Source: Succinivibrio faecicola
GTDB lineage: Bacteria > Pseudomonadota > Gammaproteobacteria > Enterobacterales > Succinivibrionaceae
DNA: 59,386 nt
Reading direction: 5' to 3'
Assembly: GCF_019448115.1 (NCBI RefSeq)
Contig: NZ_JAGFNY010000009.1
Coordinates: 1-59,386, forward strand
Shown: positions 34,645 through 44,519 of the stretch, one piece after another
How the letters are laid out: the number at the start of each line of letters is the position of its first letter
Numbering within the stretch: the first letter of the stretch is position 1
Notes under the pieces: generated by a model
Told to the model about the DNA's origin: nothing
The model's database searches: none
Seen by the model: only the letters and a program-made list of their open reading frames with translations
Translations under genes and position numbers: made by a program

Positions 34645-34708
34645 TGCGGGGTATTTGTGTTTGTATTTACAGATTTAATAAAAGGCCCGCAAATTTGCGG
34701 GCCTTTTT
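34645..34708 (+). terminator. trpDCFBA transcription attenuator
   Basis: This is a second copy of the attenuator. Segment 2 TGCGGGG (34645-34651) can pair with segment 3 CCCGCA, and segments 3 and 4 give the terminator AGGCCCGCAAA / TTTGCGGGCCT (34683-34704) followed by five T. Over about 120 bases from the leader ATG it agrees with the first copy at roughly nine of ten positions, by eye. Confidence 0.92.
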
Positions 34709-34741
34709 CGTTTCAGATTAAAAATTTAAAGGACAAAAAAA

Positions 34742-35761
34742 ATGAAAGATATTATCGAAAAACTTTACAACAAAGATAACTTAAGCTTTGATGAGACAAA
34801 AACAATTTTTGAGGAAATCTTTGCAGGTAAACTTGATCCTATCGTATTCTCATCAGTACTTACTGCAATGAAGATTAAAGGCTACTGCTCTGACGAGCTT
34901 GGTGGTGCAGCAAATGCAATGATTAGTGCAGCTCTACCATTCAACCGTAACCGTGATATCTGCGTAGGTGAAATCGTAGGTACCGGCGGTGACAAATTAA
35001 AAACAATCAATATTTCAACAATCAGTGCAATTGTCTGCGCTTCATTAGGCTTACATGTTGCAAAACATGGTAATACAGCAGTAAGTTCAAAGTCAGGCGC
35101 ATCAGATGTTCTAACACAGTTAGGTTACAACATTAGAGCTGAGCAAAAGGATACTTTACGTGCACTTGAAGAGCAGGGATTTGCTTTCTTCTTTGCGCAG
35201 AAATATCACACAGGCATGAAATACGCAGCTCCTGTAAGAAAGGCTCTTGGCACCTCAACAATCTTCAATATATTAGGACCAATCTGTAACCCTGCACACG
35301 TTGATTATGAGCTTTTAGGCTGTTATGACGAAAATCTTCTTGAGGATATGGCTTTAGCATTAAAACTCAACAATGTTAAAAGAGCTATGGTAATCAATGG
35401 CAACGGTATGGACGAGATTTCAATCTTCGGTCAAACAAAGGTTTGTGAGTTACTAGAAAACGGAGATACAAGAAAATATACTCTCACAAATGAGGATTTT
35501 GGTATCAAGGGCAACTATACACAATCTGATTTAACAGGCGGTGATGCTGTTGAAAATGCAAAGACAGCAAAGCAGATCCTATCTGGCAAGGGTTGCGATG
35601 CTCACAATGCAGTAATTGCAGCAAATACTTCTGCAATGCTCTATTTAGCTGGCAAAACAGACAATTTCAAGAGCGGTTTTGAAATGGCATTAGAAGAAAT
35701 TAAATCAGGTCGCGCTCTGAACAGATTTGAGAAAATTGCAAAAATCTCTATGGGTCTTTAA
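34742..35761 (+). CDS. trpD: anthranilate phosphoribosyltransferase
   Basis: A 339-residue enzyme that joins anthranilate and PRPP. The PRPP-binding glycine motif GTGGDKLKTINIST is near residue 80, followed by KHGNTAVSSKSGASDVL, the anthranilate site region KYHTGMKYAAPVRKALGTSTIFNILGPICNPA and NGNGMDEIS. It is unfused to TrpG. It is the first gene after attenuator 2 and its stop is four bases before trpC. Confidence 0.97.
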   Translation: MKDIIEKLYNKDNLSFDETKTIFEEIFAGKLDPIVFSSVLTAMKIKGYCSDELGGAANAMISAALPFNRNRDICVGEIVGTGGDKLKTINISTISAIVCASLGLHVAKHGNTAVSSKSGASDVLTQLGYNIRAEQKDTLRALEEQGFAFFFAQKYHTGMKYAAPVRKALGTSTIFNILGPICNPAHVDYELLGCYDENLLEDMALALKLNNVKRAMVINGNGMDEISIFGQTKVCELLENGDTRKYTLTNEDFGIKGNYTQSDLTGGDAVENAKTAKQILSGKGCDAHNAVIAANTSAMLYLAGKTDNFKSGFEMALEEIKSGRALNRFEKIAKISMGL

Positions 35762-35765
35762 TAAA

Positions 35766-37187
35766 ATGCTGCAAAAAGAACCACTAACAGAACAGGCAAA
35801 GTCTTTTAAAGGTCTTAATATTGCAGGTATTGAAAACACAGTACTTGCAACCATCGTGAACAGAAAAGTTCAGGATGTAAAAGAGCTAAAAGTTACAGGC
35901 AAAAGAACAGCACCTTTAGTTTCCTTTAAAAAGGCTTTAAGTGATAGAACTAAAAAGAATTTTATTTTAGAGTGCAAGAAGTCATCTCCAACTCTTGGAA
36001 ATTTCTGCAAGGATTTTAACCTGGATAGAATCACTAACTGCTACAACACAAGAGCTAGTGCAATATCTGTTCTGTGTGAAAAGCATTTTTTCAACGGATC
36101 AAGTGAATATTTAAGCTATGTTAAAAGCAAAACTGCTCTGCCTGTTCTTTACAAGGATTTTGTAATCTGTAAAGAGCAGATTGATGATGCCTATGTAAGT
36201 GGAGCTGATGCTGTACTGCTAATGCTTTCCTTACTTGATAATGATACCTATCTTTCTTTGTACAGCTATGCAAAATCATTAAATCTTGATGTGCTAACAG
36301 AGGTTGACAATGAAGAACAGGCTAGATTTGCTAAATCTCAAAAGATAGACATCGTTGGTATTAACAACAGAGATTTGAGAACCTTAAAGATTGATATTAG
36401 CAATGCTAAAAAAATAGCCAGGATTTTTGACTCTGATACCATCGTAGTTTCAGAATCTGGTATCAATGAACACTCTGATCTGTTTTATCTTCGAGATATC
36501 AGCTGCTTTTTAATCGGATCATCACTTACAAAGTCTGATGATATCGTATTTAAAGCAAACTCAATGCTCTATGGTACCAACAAAATATGCGGTATCACAA
36601 CCAAAGAGGCACTTGCAGCAGCCATTGATGTTCATGCATCTATTGCAGGATTTATCTTCTTTGAAAAATCAGTAAGAAACATAAGTGCTGATAAAGCTGC
36701 TGAATTTGCAGATTTTGCAAGAGGCAAAATCCGATTTGCAGGTGTATTTGTAAATGAAACATTAGATACTGTTGAATTGATAGCTAAAAAGGTTGGTCTT
36801 GATTATATTCAGCTTCATGGCAGTGAAGATGCCGAATATATAAATGAGCTAAAAAGAAGATTAGAAAATATAAAAATCATTAAGGCTCTTAATATAGAAT
36901 CATCTGATGATTTTTCAAAAATTGACAACTACATTCAAACATGTGAATACATCATTTTAGATTCAAAAACCCCAGGCTCAGGCAGCTCTTTTGACTGGAA
37001 TACAATCCCTGATTCATATGACAAATCAAAAATTCTTCTGTCAGGCGGTATTGGACCTGACAATGTAGAAAAGGCTCTATCACTTGGATTTGCAGGACTT
37101 GATCTGAACTCAAAGCTTGAAGAGACAAAAGGTATTAAATCAGTTACTAAAATTCTGAATACATTCAGAATAATAAACAATTTCTAA
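35766..37187 (+). CDS. trpC: bifunctional indole-3-glycerol phosphate synthase / phosphoribosylanthranilate isomerase
   Basis: A 473-residue fusion of TrpC (about residues 1-265) and TrpF (about 270-473), as in enteric bacteria. I start at ATG 35766; a frame from TTG 35727 lies inside trpD. TrpC motifs are [39 protein letters not shown] and [16 protein letters not shown]. TrpF motifs are [23 protein letters not shown] and [10 protein letters not shown]. It catalyses the third and fourth steps after anthranilate. trpB follows after 11 bases. Confidence 0.95.
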   Translation: MLQKEPLTEQAKSFKGLNIAGIENTVLATIVNRKVQDVKELKVTGKRTAPLVSFKKALSDRTKKNFILECKKSSPTLGNFCKDFNLDRITNCYNTRASAISVLCEKHFFNGSSEYLSYVKSKTALPVLYKDFVICKEQIDDAYVSGADAVLLMLSLLDNDTYLSLYSYAKSLNLDVLTEVDNEEQARFAKSQKIDIVGINNRDLRTLKIDISNAKKIARIFDSDTIVVSESGINEHSDLFYLRDISCFLIGSSLTKSDDIVFKANSMLYGTNKICGITTKEALAAAIDVHASIAGFIFFEKSVRNISADKAAEFADFARGKIRFAGVFVNETLDTVELIAKKVGLDYIQLHGSEDAEYINELKRRLENIKIIKALNIESSDDFSKIDNYIQTCEYIILDSKTPGSGSSFDWNTIPDSYDKSKILLSGGIGPDNVEKALSLGFAGLDLNSKLEETKGIKSVTKILNTFRIINNF

Positions 37188-37198
37188 CAGGAGTTATT

Positions 37199-38428
37199 AT
37201 GACTATTCTAAATCCATTTTTCGGTAAATACGGCGGACAGTATGTTCCTGAAGTTCTTATTCCAGCTTTAGACGAACTTGAAAAAACATTTATTGAGTGC
37301 AGAGATGATCCTACCTTTAAAAAGGAGTTATCCGATCTGTTAAACAAATATGCAGGCAGACCAACTCCACTTACTCTTTGCAGAAACCTGACAAAAGGTA
37401 CCAAAACAAAAATCTATTTAAAGCGTGAAGACTTACTTCATGGCGGTGCACACAAGACAAACCAGGTTTTAGGTCAGGCTCTTCTTGCAAAAAGAATGGG
37501 TAAAACAAGAATCATTGCAGAAACAGGTGCAGGTCAGCACGGTGTTGCTACAGCACTAATTTGTGCTCTTTTAGGCTTCAAGTGTACCATCTACATGGGT
37601 GCAACAGATACTCAAAGACAGAAGCCTAACGTATTTCGCATGAGACTTATGGGTGCTGAGGTTATCCCTGTATCTGTAGGAGCTGCTACATTGAAGGAAG
37701 CCTGCAATGAAGCTCTTCGTGATTATGCTGCAAACTTCAAGGATACACACTATATGATTGGTACTGCTGCAGGCCCTCATCCATTCCCAACTATCGTAAG
37801 AGAGTTCCAGAAGATCATAGGTGAGGAAATTCATCAGCAGATACTTGAAGAGGAAGGCAGACTTCCTGACGCATGTATTGCATGCGTTGGCGGTGGCTCA
37901 AATGCAATTGGCGTATTCACTGATTTTCTTGATACAGATGTACCACTTTATGGTGTTGAACCATATGGTCTTGGTATCGATACAGAAAAACACGGTGCTA
38001 CCTTGAACAAGGGCGATGACTGTATCTTCTTTGGTGCATACTCAAAATGCCTTCAGAACAAAGACGGTCAGATCAATGAATCCTACTCTATATCAGCAGG
38101 TCTTGATTTCCCATCTGTAGGGCCACAGCATGCTTATTTAAGAGACACTGGCCGAGTAAAATACGTTGGTGCAACCGATGACGATGCTTTAAATGCATTT
38201 GTTGAACTTTCACAAAAGGAAGGCATCATCCCGGCACTTGAATCATCTCATGCGCTTGCATATGCTCTAAGACTTATGAGGCAGAATCCTGACAAGGAGC
38301 AGATCCTGGTTGTTAATATTTCAGGTCGCGGCGACAAGGATATCTTCAATGTATCAGAAATTCTTGAGAAGAAAGGATGTATTGAAGATGACAGAGTTGA
38401 TACATCAAAATTAAAGATCACATTATAA
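37199..38428 (+). CDS. trpB: tryptophan synthase beta chain
   Basis: A 409-residue PLP enzyme (E. coli 397) that joins indole and serine. The PLP lysine is in [10 protein letters not shown] (near residue 87), the glutamate in AETGAGQHG, the phosphate-binding glycines in CVGGGSNA and the cation/COMM region [16 protein letters not shown] follows. TAACAGGAG provides a ribosome site six bases upstream. It forms an alpha2beta2 complex with TrpA, which is encoded ten bases downstream. Confidence 0.97.
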   Translation: MTILNPFFGKYGGQYVPEVLIPALDELEKTFIECRDDPTFKKELSDLLNKYAGRPTPLTLCRNLTKGTKTKIYLKREDLLHGGAHKTNQVLGQALLAKRMGKTRIIAETGAGQHGVATALICALLGFKCTIYMGATDTQRQKPNVFRMRLMGAEVIPVSVGAATLKEACNEALRDYAANFKDTHYMIGTAAGPHPFPTIVREFQKIIGEEIHQQILEEEGRLPDACIACVGGGSNAIGVFTDFLDTDVPLYGVEPYGLGIDTEKHGATLNKGDDCIFFGAYSKCLQNKDGQINESYSISAGLDFPSVGPQHAYLRDTGRVKYVGATDDDALNAFVELSQKEGIIPALESSHALAYALRLMRQNPDKEQILVVNISGRGDKDIFNVSEILEKKGCIEDDRVDTSKLKITL

Positions 38429-38438
38429 GGAGAAAGAC

Positions 38439-39254
38439 ATGACACAGCGTTTTGAAAATACCTTTGCAAAGCTTGAAAAACTCAATGAAGGTGCCTTTAT
38501 GCCTTTCGTTTCACTTTGTGATCCAAACTTTGATACAAGCCTTGAAATATTAAAGACTGTTATTGACTCTGGTGCTGATGCTTTAGAGCTAGGTTTTCCA
38601 TTCTCTGATCCAAGTGCTGACGGTCCTGTTATTCAGCAGTCCGACAAGAGAGCATTAAATTCAGGAGCAAATACTGATGACTTTTTCAGAATCATCAAGA
38701 AAATGCGTGAGTATAACAATGAAATTCCTATAAGTATTCTTGTATATGCCAATGTTGTGCTTGCAAGAGGAATCAACAGATTCTACAAGGATGCAGCAGA
38801 TGCTGGTATCGATGCTGTTCTTATACCAGATATTCCTTGCAATATGCTAAATACATGTGACGATTTTGAAAAGTGCGCAAAGGACAATGATGTTGATCTT
38901 GTTCTTATCGCTCCACCTAATGCATCAGAAGATACAATCAAAACTATCTGCAGCAAGTCAAAAGGTTATACCTATGTAGTATCACGTTTTGGTATTACCG
39001 GTACTGACAGCGAATCTGGCTACCCTGTAGAGGTTATTGAATCTGTTAAAATGAACAATGGCCCTGCACCTGTACTTGGTTTTGGTATATCAAAGCCAGA
39101 TCATGTAAGATCTGCTATCAAGGCTGGCGCAAAAGGTGCTATTTCAGGCTCTGCAATTGTTAAGATAATTGCAAATAATCTTGATAACACTAATAAAATG
39201 AAATCCGAAATATCAAGCTTTATAAAGGCAATGAAAGAAGCTACCAAGCAGTAA
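38439..39254 (+). CDS. trpA: tryptophan synthase alpha chain
   Basis: A 271-residue TIM barrel that releases indole from indole-3-glycerol phosphate and passes it to TrpB. The catalytic glutamate is in ALELGFPFSDPSADGPVIQ (near residue 50) and the aspartate in IDAVLIPDIP (near 131). The glycine-rich phosphate site is GFGISKPDHV and SGSAIV. AAGGAGA lies six bases before the ATG. The operon ends at the terminator directly downstream. Confidence 0.97.
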   Translation: MTQRFENTFAKLEKLNEGAFMPFVSLCDPNFDTSLEILKTVIDSGADALELGFPFSDPSADGPVIQQSDKRALNSGANTDDFFRIIKKMREYNNEIPISILVYANVVLARGINRFYKDAADAGIDAVLIPDIPCNMLNTCDDFEKCAKDNDVDLVLIAPPNASEDTIKTICSKSKGYTYVVSRFGITGTDSESGYPVEVIESVKMNNGPAPVLGFGISKPDHVRSAIKAGAKGAISGSAIVKIIANNLDNTNKMKSEISSFIKAMKEATKQ

Positions 39255-39259
39255 GTAAA

Positions 39260-39290
39260 AAGGCAATGGCAAAACCATTGCCTGATTTTT
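39260..39290 (+). terminator. terminator of the trp operon
   Basis: AGGCAATGG-CAAAA-CCATTGCCT is a perfect nine-pair stem followed by GATTTTT, seven bases after the trpA stop. Confidence 0.9.
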
Positions 39291-39308
39291 AATTTAAGAA
39301 GAGACTTT

Positions 39309-40481
39309 ATGAAAATACTATCAGGCAAAGATTCACTACTTTTAAGTGCTGGTCACTTTGCAACAGACATCAATCACGGCTCACTGCCAATTATTCTCGC
39401 TTATCTATATCAGAATAATATTCTGACATCATATTCACAGGTTGCTCTTTTAATGATGGCAAATACTATTTTAAATGCCATCATTCAGCCACTAGCTGGA
39501 AATCTGTCAGATAAAGAGGCAAGACCTTATCTTATGAGCGTTGGAATATTTCTGGCTTTTTCAGGAGTAATGTTCATAGGTTTTATAGATAATATCTACC
39601 TTCTGTATGCCCTTATCTGTCTTAACGGAGTTGGTTCTGCAATTTTCCATCCTGCAGGCGGAAAGATGTCACATATTATAGGTGGTGCAAGACAAGGCAA
39701 GAGCATGTCTTTGTTCTCTGTTGGCGGTAATGCAGGAATGGCTGCAGGACCATTTTATTTTACATTCCTTTATATGTTCTTCTCGCTAAAAGCTACACTT
39801 GCAATGTGTATTCCAGGCCTTGTCGTTATTGCACTGCTTATGTTAAAGAACAGATACTATACTTTAAAGACAATGCATCATGACAATCTTGTGAAAAAAG
39901 ACAAGAACAGCACACAAAAGGAAAATGTAAAAGGCTTTATCTATCTTGTATCAGTTTTATTTATCAGATCAACTGCTTGGTTTACATTCATTTCATTCAT
40001 TTCACTGTATTTTATGCATCTTATGAATGTTAAGGATGAAACTGCAACTCTTATCAATGGCTTTATCTGCCTTACAGGTGCAATTGCAACATTCACAGGA
40101 GGCACATTCTCAGATAAGCTTGGCTATAAGAGACTGATTATGATCTGCTCATCTATGAGTGCATTATGTTTCATTGTGTTCCTTTTCACAAAGACACCAT
40201 TATTTGCAGTGATTTCTTTACTGCCATTTGCTTTTTGTTTCTTTATGTCAATGTCACCTTATGTTGTGATAGGACAGAAACTTCTGTGCAGACATGTAGG
40301 TATGGCAACAGGATTTACCATTGGTCTTTCTATGAGTTTTGGCGGACTTATGTCACCACTGCTTGGCAAACTTGGAGACACTTACGGTCTTGATGTGACA
40401 ATGAAAACTGTTGCAATATTCATTGTATTAGAAGCTCTAGGTACTATTTTCTTACCTAAAGTTGATAATAAAAAACAGTAA
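39309..40481 (+). CDS. MFS transporter, fosmidomycin-resistance (Fsr) type
   Basis: A 390-residue inner-membrane protein with about 12 membrane segments. The opening AGHFATDINHGSLPIILAYLY, the loop QPLAGNLSDKEARP and the block GSAIFHPAGGKMSHI with SLFSVGGNAGMAAGP match the Fsr branch of the major facilitator superfamily. E. coli Fsr exports fosmidomycin; the natural substrate is unknown. It is separated from trpA by a terminator, so it is probably not part of the trp operon, although read-through is possible. Confidence 0.88.
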   Translation: MKILSGKDSLLLSAGHFATDINHGSLPIILAYLYQNNILTSYSQVALLMMANTILNAIIQPLAGNLSDKEARPYLMSVGIFLAFSGVMFIGFIDNIYLLYALICLNGVGSAIFHPAGGKMSHIIGGARQGKSMSLFSVGGNAGMAAGPFYFTFLYMFFSLKATLAMCIPGLVVIALLMLKNRYYTLKTMHHDNLVKKDKNSTQKENVKGFIYLVSVLFIRSTAWFTFISFISLYFMHLMNVKDETATLINGFICLTGAIATFTGGTFSDKLGYKRLIMICSSMSALCFIVFLFTKTPLFAVISLLPFAFCFFMSMSPYVVIGQKLLCRHVGMATGFTIGLSMSFGGLMSPLLGKLGDTYGLDVTMKTVAIFIVLEALGTIFLPKVDNKKQ

Positions 40482-40525
40482 AAAAAACTGCCATAATTAT
40501 TTATGGCAGCTTCATTATTTTTTTT
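40481..40525. terminator. bidirectional terminator between convergent genes
   Basis: CTGCCATAA-TTAT-TTATGGCAG is a perfect nine-pair stem with an A-run on its left and T-rich sequence on its right. It serves both the MFS gene (plus) and the phytase-like gene (minus). Confidence 0.9.
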
Positions 40526-40532
40526 AATTCAA

Positions 40533-41876
40533 TTACAGTTTTTCATCAAGCTTTATAAAGAAGAGCTCATTTACACTTTCTTCATCACTTAAATAGCTGA
40601 ACTTGATTTTTGCATCTGACATCAGGCTATCAAAGTACAGCTGTTTATTTGAATCAACAGTATAATCTGTTATTTTCTCCTTACGCTTCTTATCCTTGAT
40701 TTTTACATCAAGACCAAAATCATTGTCATTGATTACAACAAGAGTCTGTCTATCATCAAGAAGAGCAAGACCTTCTGCCTTTTCATGCACATAGCCAAGT
40801 GCTCTTAAATCAGCAACTAAAGTCTTCTCGCCAATAACAATATCAGCGCTGTCCTGATAGAACTCAGGTTCAAAACCATCCTTATAAAAATCAGTAATAT
40901 CAGTAGCATTTGAAAAATCTACCTTATAAATAAGGTTTCTCATTTTCTTATTCTTGTCTTTGCCTTGTTCAATAATCAAAAATTCAGTATCAGACAGAGC
41001 AAGAATATCTCCAAGCTTTGCATCCTTTGTCTTTTTGTACTCATCAGCATCTATTGGATATGCATATGTTCTGAATTTACCGGTGTTTGGATCGGTTAAA
41101 ACAACTCGGGTGAACTTGGCTGTTGGTGATGATTTTTTACCATCTCGTTTGATTTCAAGAACACTCTGCTCTAAAACAGCAAGCTCGCCTGATGGTGTAA
41201 TAGAAATGCCCTCACAGCCTCTGTTCTCGATTCTGTACTTAAGGATCTCAGGAAGTCCGTTTCCTGGATAAAAACGATTTAACTCTTTACCATCTTTTGA
41301 ATACTTGATAACAAAAGGACCATATTCATCGCAAATATAGAAATTACCGTCCTTATCAATTGTTATACCTTCAGGATCAAGTCCTTTATTATCAAAAGGC
41401 AATATTTCAAGTGAATCTGTCAAACCAACTTCGTTTGTTGTTCCAATCTTTCCTTTTGGAATTGGTAAACCTGAAATCTTATTTGAATTCTGATCTTTTA
41501 AAGTAATTACCTTTTCAATTGTAGCCTTATTCTTTTCAACTCTGATAAGACCAATCTGAGGTGTAAAATCTGGAGCTAAAAAGAATTTTGATGCACTTTC
41601 AGAGCCATCTTTGGCTTTAAAGTTTGGAGCATCGCCATTAGGACCTCTATCTGTCAGTCCATAAAAATACAGCTCTCCATGATCTCCCATTTTGTAATAG
41701 GTTAAAGATGAGCCAAAGCCTGTTTTAAAACCATTTTTCAGTGACTTGTTACTGCCACTGTATTTCACATACTGAGATTTATCAAGCTCGATATTTATCT
41801 TACTTATTTCAATTGCCTGAGCACTTAAAGCAAGAAAAGGAAGAGATGTTATAAACAGTTTTGAGATGAATTTCAT
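40533..41876 (-). CDS. secreted phytase-like esterase
   Basis: A 447-residue protein with a signal peptide (MKFISKLFITSLPFLALSAQA). The mature part resembles the esterase-like activity of phytase family (PF13449), a beta-propeller, with GLTDRGPNGD near residue 76, DPEGITIDKDGNFYICDEYGPFV near 168 and ENRGCEGISITPSGELAVLEQS near 213. It would act in the periplasm on phosphoester substrates; the substrate is not known. The ribosome binding site AAGGAG lies inside a hairpin just upstream (41881-41906). Confidence 0.8.
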   Translation of the reverse strand: MKFISKLFITSLPFLALSAQAIEISKINIELDKSQYVKYSGSNKSLKNGFKTGFGSSLTYYKMGDHGELYFYGLTDRGPNGDAPNFKAKDGSESASKFFLAPDFTPQIGLIRVEKNKATIEKVITLKDQNSNKISGLPIPKGKIGTTNEVGLTDSLEILPFDNKGLDPEGITIDKDGNFYICDEYGPFVIKYSKDGKELNRFYPGNGLPEILKYRIENRGCEGISITPSGELAVLEQSVLEIKRDGKKSSPTAKFTRVVLTDPNTGKFRTYAYPIDADEYKKTKDAKLGDILALSDTEFLIIEQGKDKNKKMRNLIYKVDFSNATDITDFYKDGFEPEFYQDSADIVIGEKTLVADLRALGYVHEKAEGLALLDDRQTLVVINDNDFGLDVKIKDKKRKEKITDYTVDSNKQLYFDSLMSDAKIKFSYLSDEESVNELFFIKLDEKL

Positions 41877-41880
41877 AAAA

Positions 41881-41906
41881 AATACTCCTTTATCTATAGG
41901 AGTATT
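41881..41906 (-). terminator. hairpin overlapping the phytase-like ribosome binding site
   Basis: AATACTCC and GGAGTATT pair perfectly across ten bases on the minus strand and are followed by five T and the ATG. It can be read as a terminator for the upstream secreted-protein gene or as an RNA hairpin that hides the GGAG of the downstream gene. Both could be true. Confidence 0.65.
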
Positions 41907-41953
41907 ATCTAAAAATATAGTTAAATTGAGATTGTTAAATGGTTAATAATCTG

Positions 41954-42898
41954 TTAATTCGAACTGTTTTTTACAGCATTTCCATCAGAATCAATAGCCA
42001 TTTCAGTTGCTGTACCTAAAGATTCCTCTTTTGGAGTCTCTGTAATAGGTTTTCCATCTTCACCAATTGAAGCCTCCTCTCCACCTGGCGTAAAGAGTTT
42101 TAGTTCAGGCTCTTTTTGCTCTTCTTTAGCAGGTTCAACAACAGAATCGACAGCTGGAGTTTCCTCCTCATCTTTTGCAAGACCATCTGATGGAATTTTT
42201 GGTTTTAATGAGAAATCCTTCTCTACTGCATCAACCGGCTCTTTTGTAATATAGTCAGGAAGAAGTTTCACCTCACCACGGTGATTCTGTGCAATTGAAT
42301 TTAATCTTACACAGTCGTTTAAAACAATCTTTGAATACTCAAGAAAACCTTCAAGCGGAATTGTATATATTCTTGGTTTGAAGCCTTTTCCCTGTAAAAG
42401 ACCGATGGTAAGCTTTCCACCTTCTGCTAACTGAAGATATAAATCTGATAATGCTCTTTTCTGTGGCGCCGTAATAGGTGCGAAAACAAGTCTACTAGGT
42501 GCAACAACCTGAGCTCTTAAAGAATATTCTCTGCCTCTGTCTACAAGGAATCTTGCAAAGGAAAAACCTCTTATCTTGTCATTTACTGATATATCAAGAG
42601 TTGGTACGTGCAGTTCAAATGCAGGAGTTGCACTTTGATACATGCATGCTGCCTTGAAGGTAAATTTGTTTGTCAGTGAATTATGAATAGTTATACTTGC
42701 CTGACGGTTTTCTATTGTTCTGTCAAGCTCGATAATCTTAGCTGCAGATCCTTTTGTAAAGGAATAAGATCCTGAATCATATATACGCCATATATATGAA
42801 GAAGATATAGACCAGCCTGAAGTCATGACAGCACAGGCCGGTGCTGCGACAAAAGGTAGAGCTAAAAGCAGATGTTTAAAAATATTCTTGCACTTCAT
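41954..42898 (-). CDS. hypothetical secreted protein with an acidic tail
   Basis: A 314-residue exported protein. The signal peptide MKCKNIFKHLLLALPFVAAPACA ends near residue 23. Residues 24-215 form a folded domain that I do not recognise (YSFTKGSAAKIIELDRTIEN, IRGFSFARFLVDRGREYSLR, KLTIGLLQGKGF). From about 225 the sequence is low-complexity and acidic, rich in Glu, Pro, Lys and Thr, and probably disordered. It lies 55 bases upstream of the phytase-like gene, on the same strand. Function unknown; both are envelope proteins. Confidence 0.65.
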   Translation of the reverse strand: MKCKNIFKHLLLALPFVAAPACAVMTSGWSISSSYIWRIYDSGSYSFTKGSAAKIIELDRTIENRQASITIHNSLTNKFTFKAACMYQSATPAFELHVPTLDISVNDKIRGFSFARFLVDRGREYSLRAQVVAPSRLVFAPITAPQKRALSDLYLQLAEGGKLTIGLLQGKGFKPRIYTIPLEGFLEYSKIVLNDCVRLNSIAQNHRGEVKLLPDYITKEPVDAVEKDFSLKPKIPSDGLAKDEEETPAVDSVVEPAKEEQKEPELKLFTPGGEEASIGEDGKPITETPKEESLGTATEMAIDSDGNAVKNSSN

Positions 42899-43145
42899 GC
42901 CTTTATTCTAATATAGATTTTAAATTCTTTAAAAATAAAAATTGAATTATGTTGGCTTTTGTGAAGGCGGAAACACATATACAGTATAAAATTTGTTTAT
43001 TACGAGAGGAGTGAAGAAATTTTGTTTATAACAATGGTCTTGAACTCTTTGCAAAAAGTAAAAATTATTATCAAATAAAGGCAAACTTAAAAATACAAAT
43101 TGAATTGTGTTTTAAAGAAAACACTTCTTTTTGAAGTAAACAAAA
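42899..43145. other. AT-rich intergenic spacer upstream of the secreted-protein gene
   Basis: No gene or RNA could be recognised here. The region should contain the minus-strand promoter of the secreted-protein gene. A GAGAGGAG at about 43003-43010 is not followed by a convincing reading frame. Confidence 0.4.
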
Positions 43146-43203
43146 AGGGAACTAAGATTTAATCTTTAGCCCCCTTTTTTTACAGCGATAAACATTTATC
43201 GCT
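43146..43203 (-). terminator. tandem hairpins terminating serA
   Basis: Two hairpins follow the serA stop. The first is a perfect AGCGATAAA-CA-TTTATCGCT (43184-43203). The second is an imperfect stem of GGGxxCTAAGATT type with T-runs on both sides (43146-43181). The second looks like a bidirectional rho-independent terminator. Confidence 0.75.
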
Positions 43204-43221
43204 ATTTTATTCATTAAGATC

Positions 43222-44457
43222 TTAGTAAAGAATACGGCACTTTAATGTACCATCAATCTTCTTGAGCTGTGATACTACAGATGCAGGATCTGCTGAGTGG
43301 ATATCCATAACAACGTAACCGATATCAGCATTTGTCTGCAGATACTGAGCTGCAACGTTGATGTTTTCCTTAGCAAAGATCTCATTGATCTGACGCATAA
43401 CACCAGGAACATTCTTATGAATGTGCAGTAGACGAGATACATCCTCACGAATTGCAGGTAGTGAAACCTCAGGGAAGTTTACAGCAGTAAGTGTTGAGCC
43501 GTTATCTGAGTATAAAGCAAGCTTCTCTGCAACCTCAGTACCAATGTTACGCTGAGCTTCCTCAGTACCAGCACCGATGTGTGGTGTAAGAATTACATTA
43601 TCAAACTCACGAAGAGGAGTTACAAACTCTTCACCGTTCTTTGAAGGCTCCTTTGGATATACGTCAACAGCTGCACCTGCAACCTTACCTGAACGTAATG
43701 CATCAGCAAGAGCATTGATATCTACAACAGTACCACGTGATGCATTAATGAAGCGAACTCTATCCTTCATCTTTGCAAACTGCTCTGCTCCTATCATACC
43801 CTTTGTATTTGCAGTCTCAGGAACATGCAGAGTAACGATATCTGACTGAGCTAATAACTCATCTAATGATTCAACCTGCTTTGCATTACCTAAAACCATC
43901 TTGTTTTCTGTATCGTAGAAGATAACAGAAAGGCCTAAAGCTTCAGCAAGAATACCAACCTGAGTACCGATATGACCGTAGCCAATGATACCTAAAGTCT
44001 TACCACGAGCCTCATGACAGCCTGTAGCTGACTTATCCCAGCCACCTCTGTGCAACAGAGCATTTCTTGCAGGGATATCACGAAGTAACTGTAAGTATTC
44101 ACCTGTTACAAGCTCAGCAACAGAACGTGTATTTGAGAAAGGTGCGTTAAATACAGGAATACCAAATTCAGCTGCAGCCTTTAAATCAACCTGGTTAGTA
44201 CCGATACAGAAACAACCGATACCGATTAGCTTCTTTGCGTGAGACAAAACCTCACGGGTAAGATGAGTACGGGAGCGGATACCGATAAAATGAACATTTT
44301 CGATTTTATCTAAAAGCTCCTGACCATCTAAAGCTTTCTTCAGGTACTCAACGGAGGTGTAACCTGACTTTTTTAAAGCCTCAACAGCACTAGGATCAAC
44401 ACCCTCTAATAACAGGATTTTAATCTTTGATTTTTCTAAAGATAATGATGGATGCAT
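43222..44457 (-). CDS. serA: D-3-phosphoglycerate dehydrogenase
   Basis: A 411-residue NAD-dependent enzyme (E. coli 410), the first step of serine synthesis. I start at ATG 44457 because GAGGAA lies just before it; the longer frame to 44487 lacks such a site. The Rossmann motif GIIGYGHIGTQVGILAEALG is near residue 157, the catalytic arginine and histidine are in FINASRGTVVD and LTPHIGAGTEEA. A C-terminal ACT domain (HKNVPGVMRQINEIF) suggests feedback inhibition by serine. Serine is the co-substrate of TrpB. It is separated from DAHP synthase by a terminator. Confidence 0.96.
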   Translation of the reverse strand: MHPSLSLEKSKIKILLLEGVDPSAVEALKKSGYTSVEYLKKALDGQELLDKIENVHFIGIRSRTHLTREVLSHAKKLIGIGCFCIGTNQVDLKAAAEFGIPVFNAPFSNTRSVAELVTGEYLQLLRDIPARNALLHRGGWDKSATGCHEARGKTLGIIGYGHIGTQVGILAEALGLSVIFYDTENKMVLGNAKQVESLDELLAQSDIVTLHVPETANTKGMIGAEQFAKMKDRVRFINASRGTVVDINALADALRSGKVAGAAVDVYPKEPSKNGEEFVTPLREFDNVILTPHIGAGTEEAQRNIGTEVAEKLALYSDNGSTLTAVNFPEVSLPAIREDVSRLLHIHKNVPGVMRQINEIFAKENINVAAQYLQTNADIGYVVMDIHSADPASVVSQLKKIDGTLKCRILY

Positions 44458-44484
44458 GATTTCCTCTTTTTTACTTGGTACAAG

Positions 44485-44512
44485 CAAAAATGCCCAGCAC
44501 TATCGCTGGGCA
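44485..44512 (-). terminator. terminator after the DAHP synthase gene
   Basis: TGCCCAGC-GATAGT-GCTGGGCA is a perfect eight-pair stem followed by five T on the minus strand, seven bases after the DAHP synthase stop. Confidence 0.92.
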
Positions 44513-44519
44513 CTATTAA

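Noticed and set aside
35727-35765. Earlier TTG start for trpC
   Set aside because: It lies inside trpD and adds 13 residues unlike TrpC; the ATG at 35766 fits the family.
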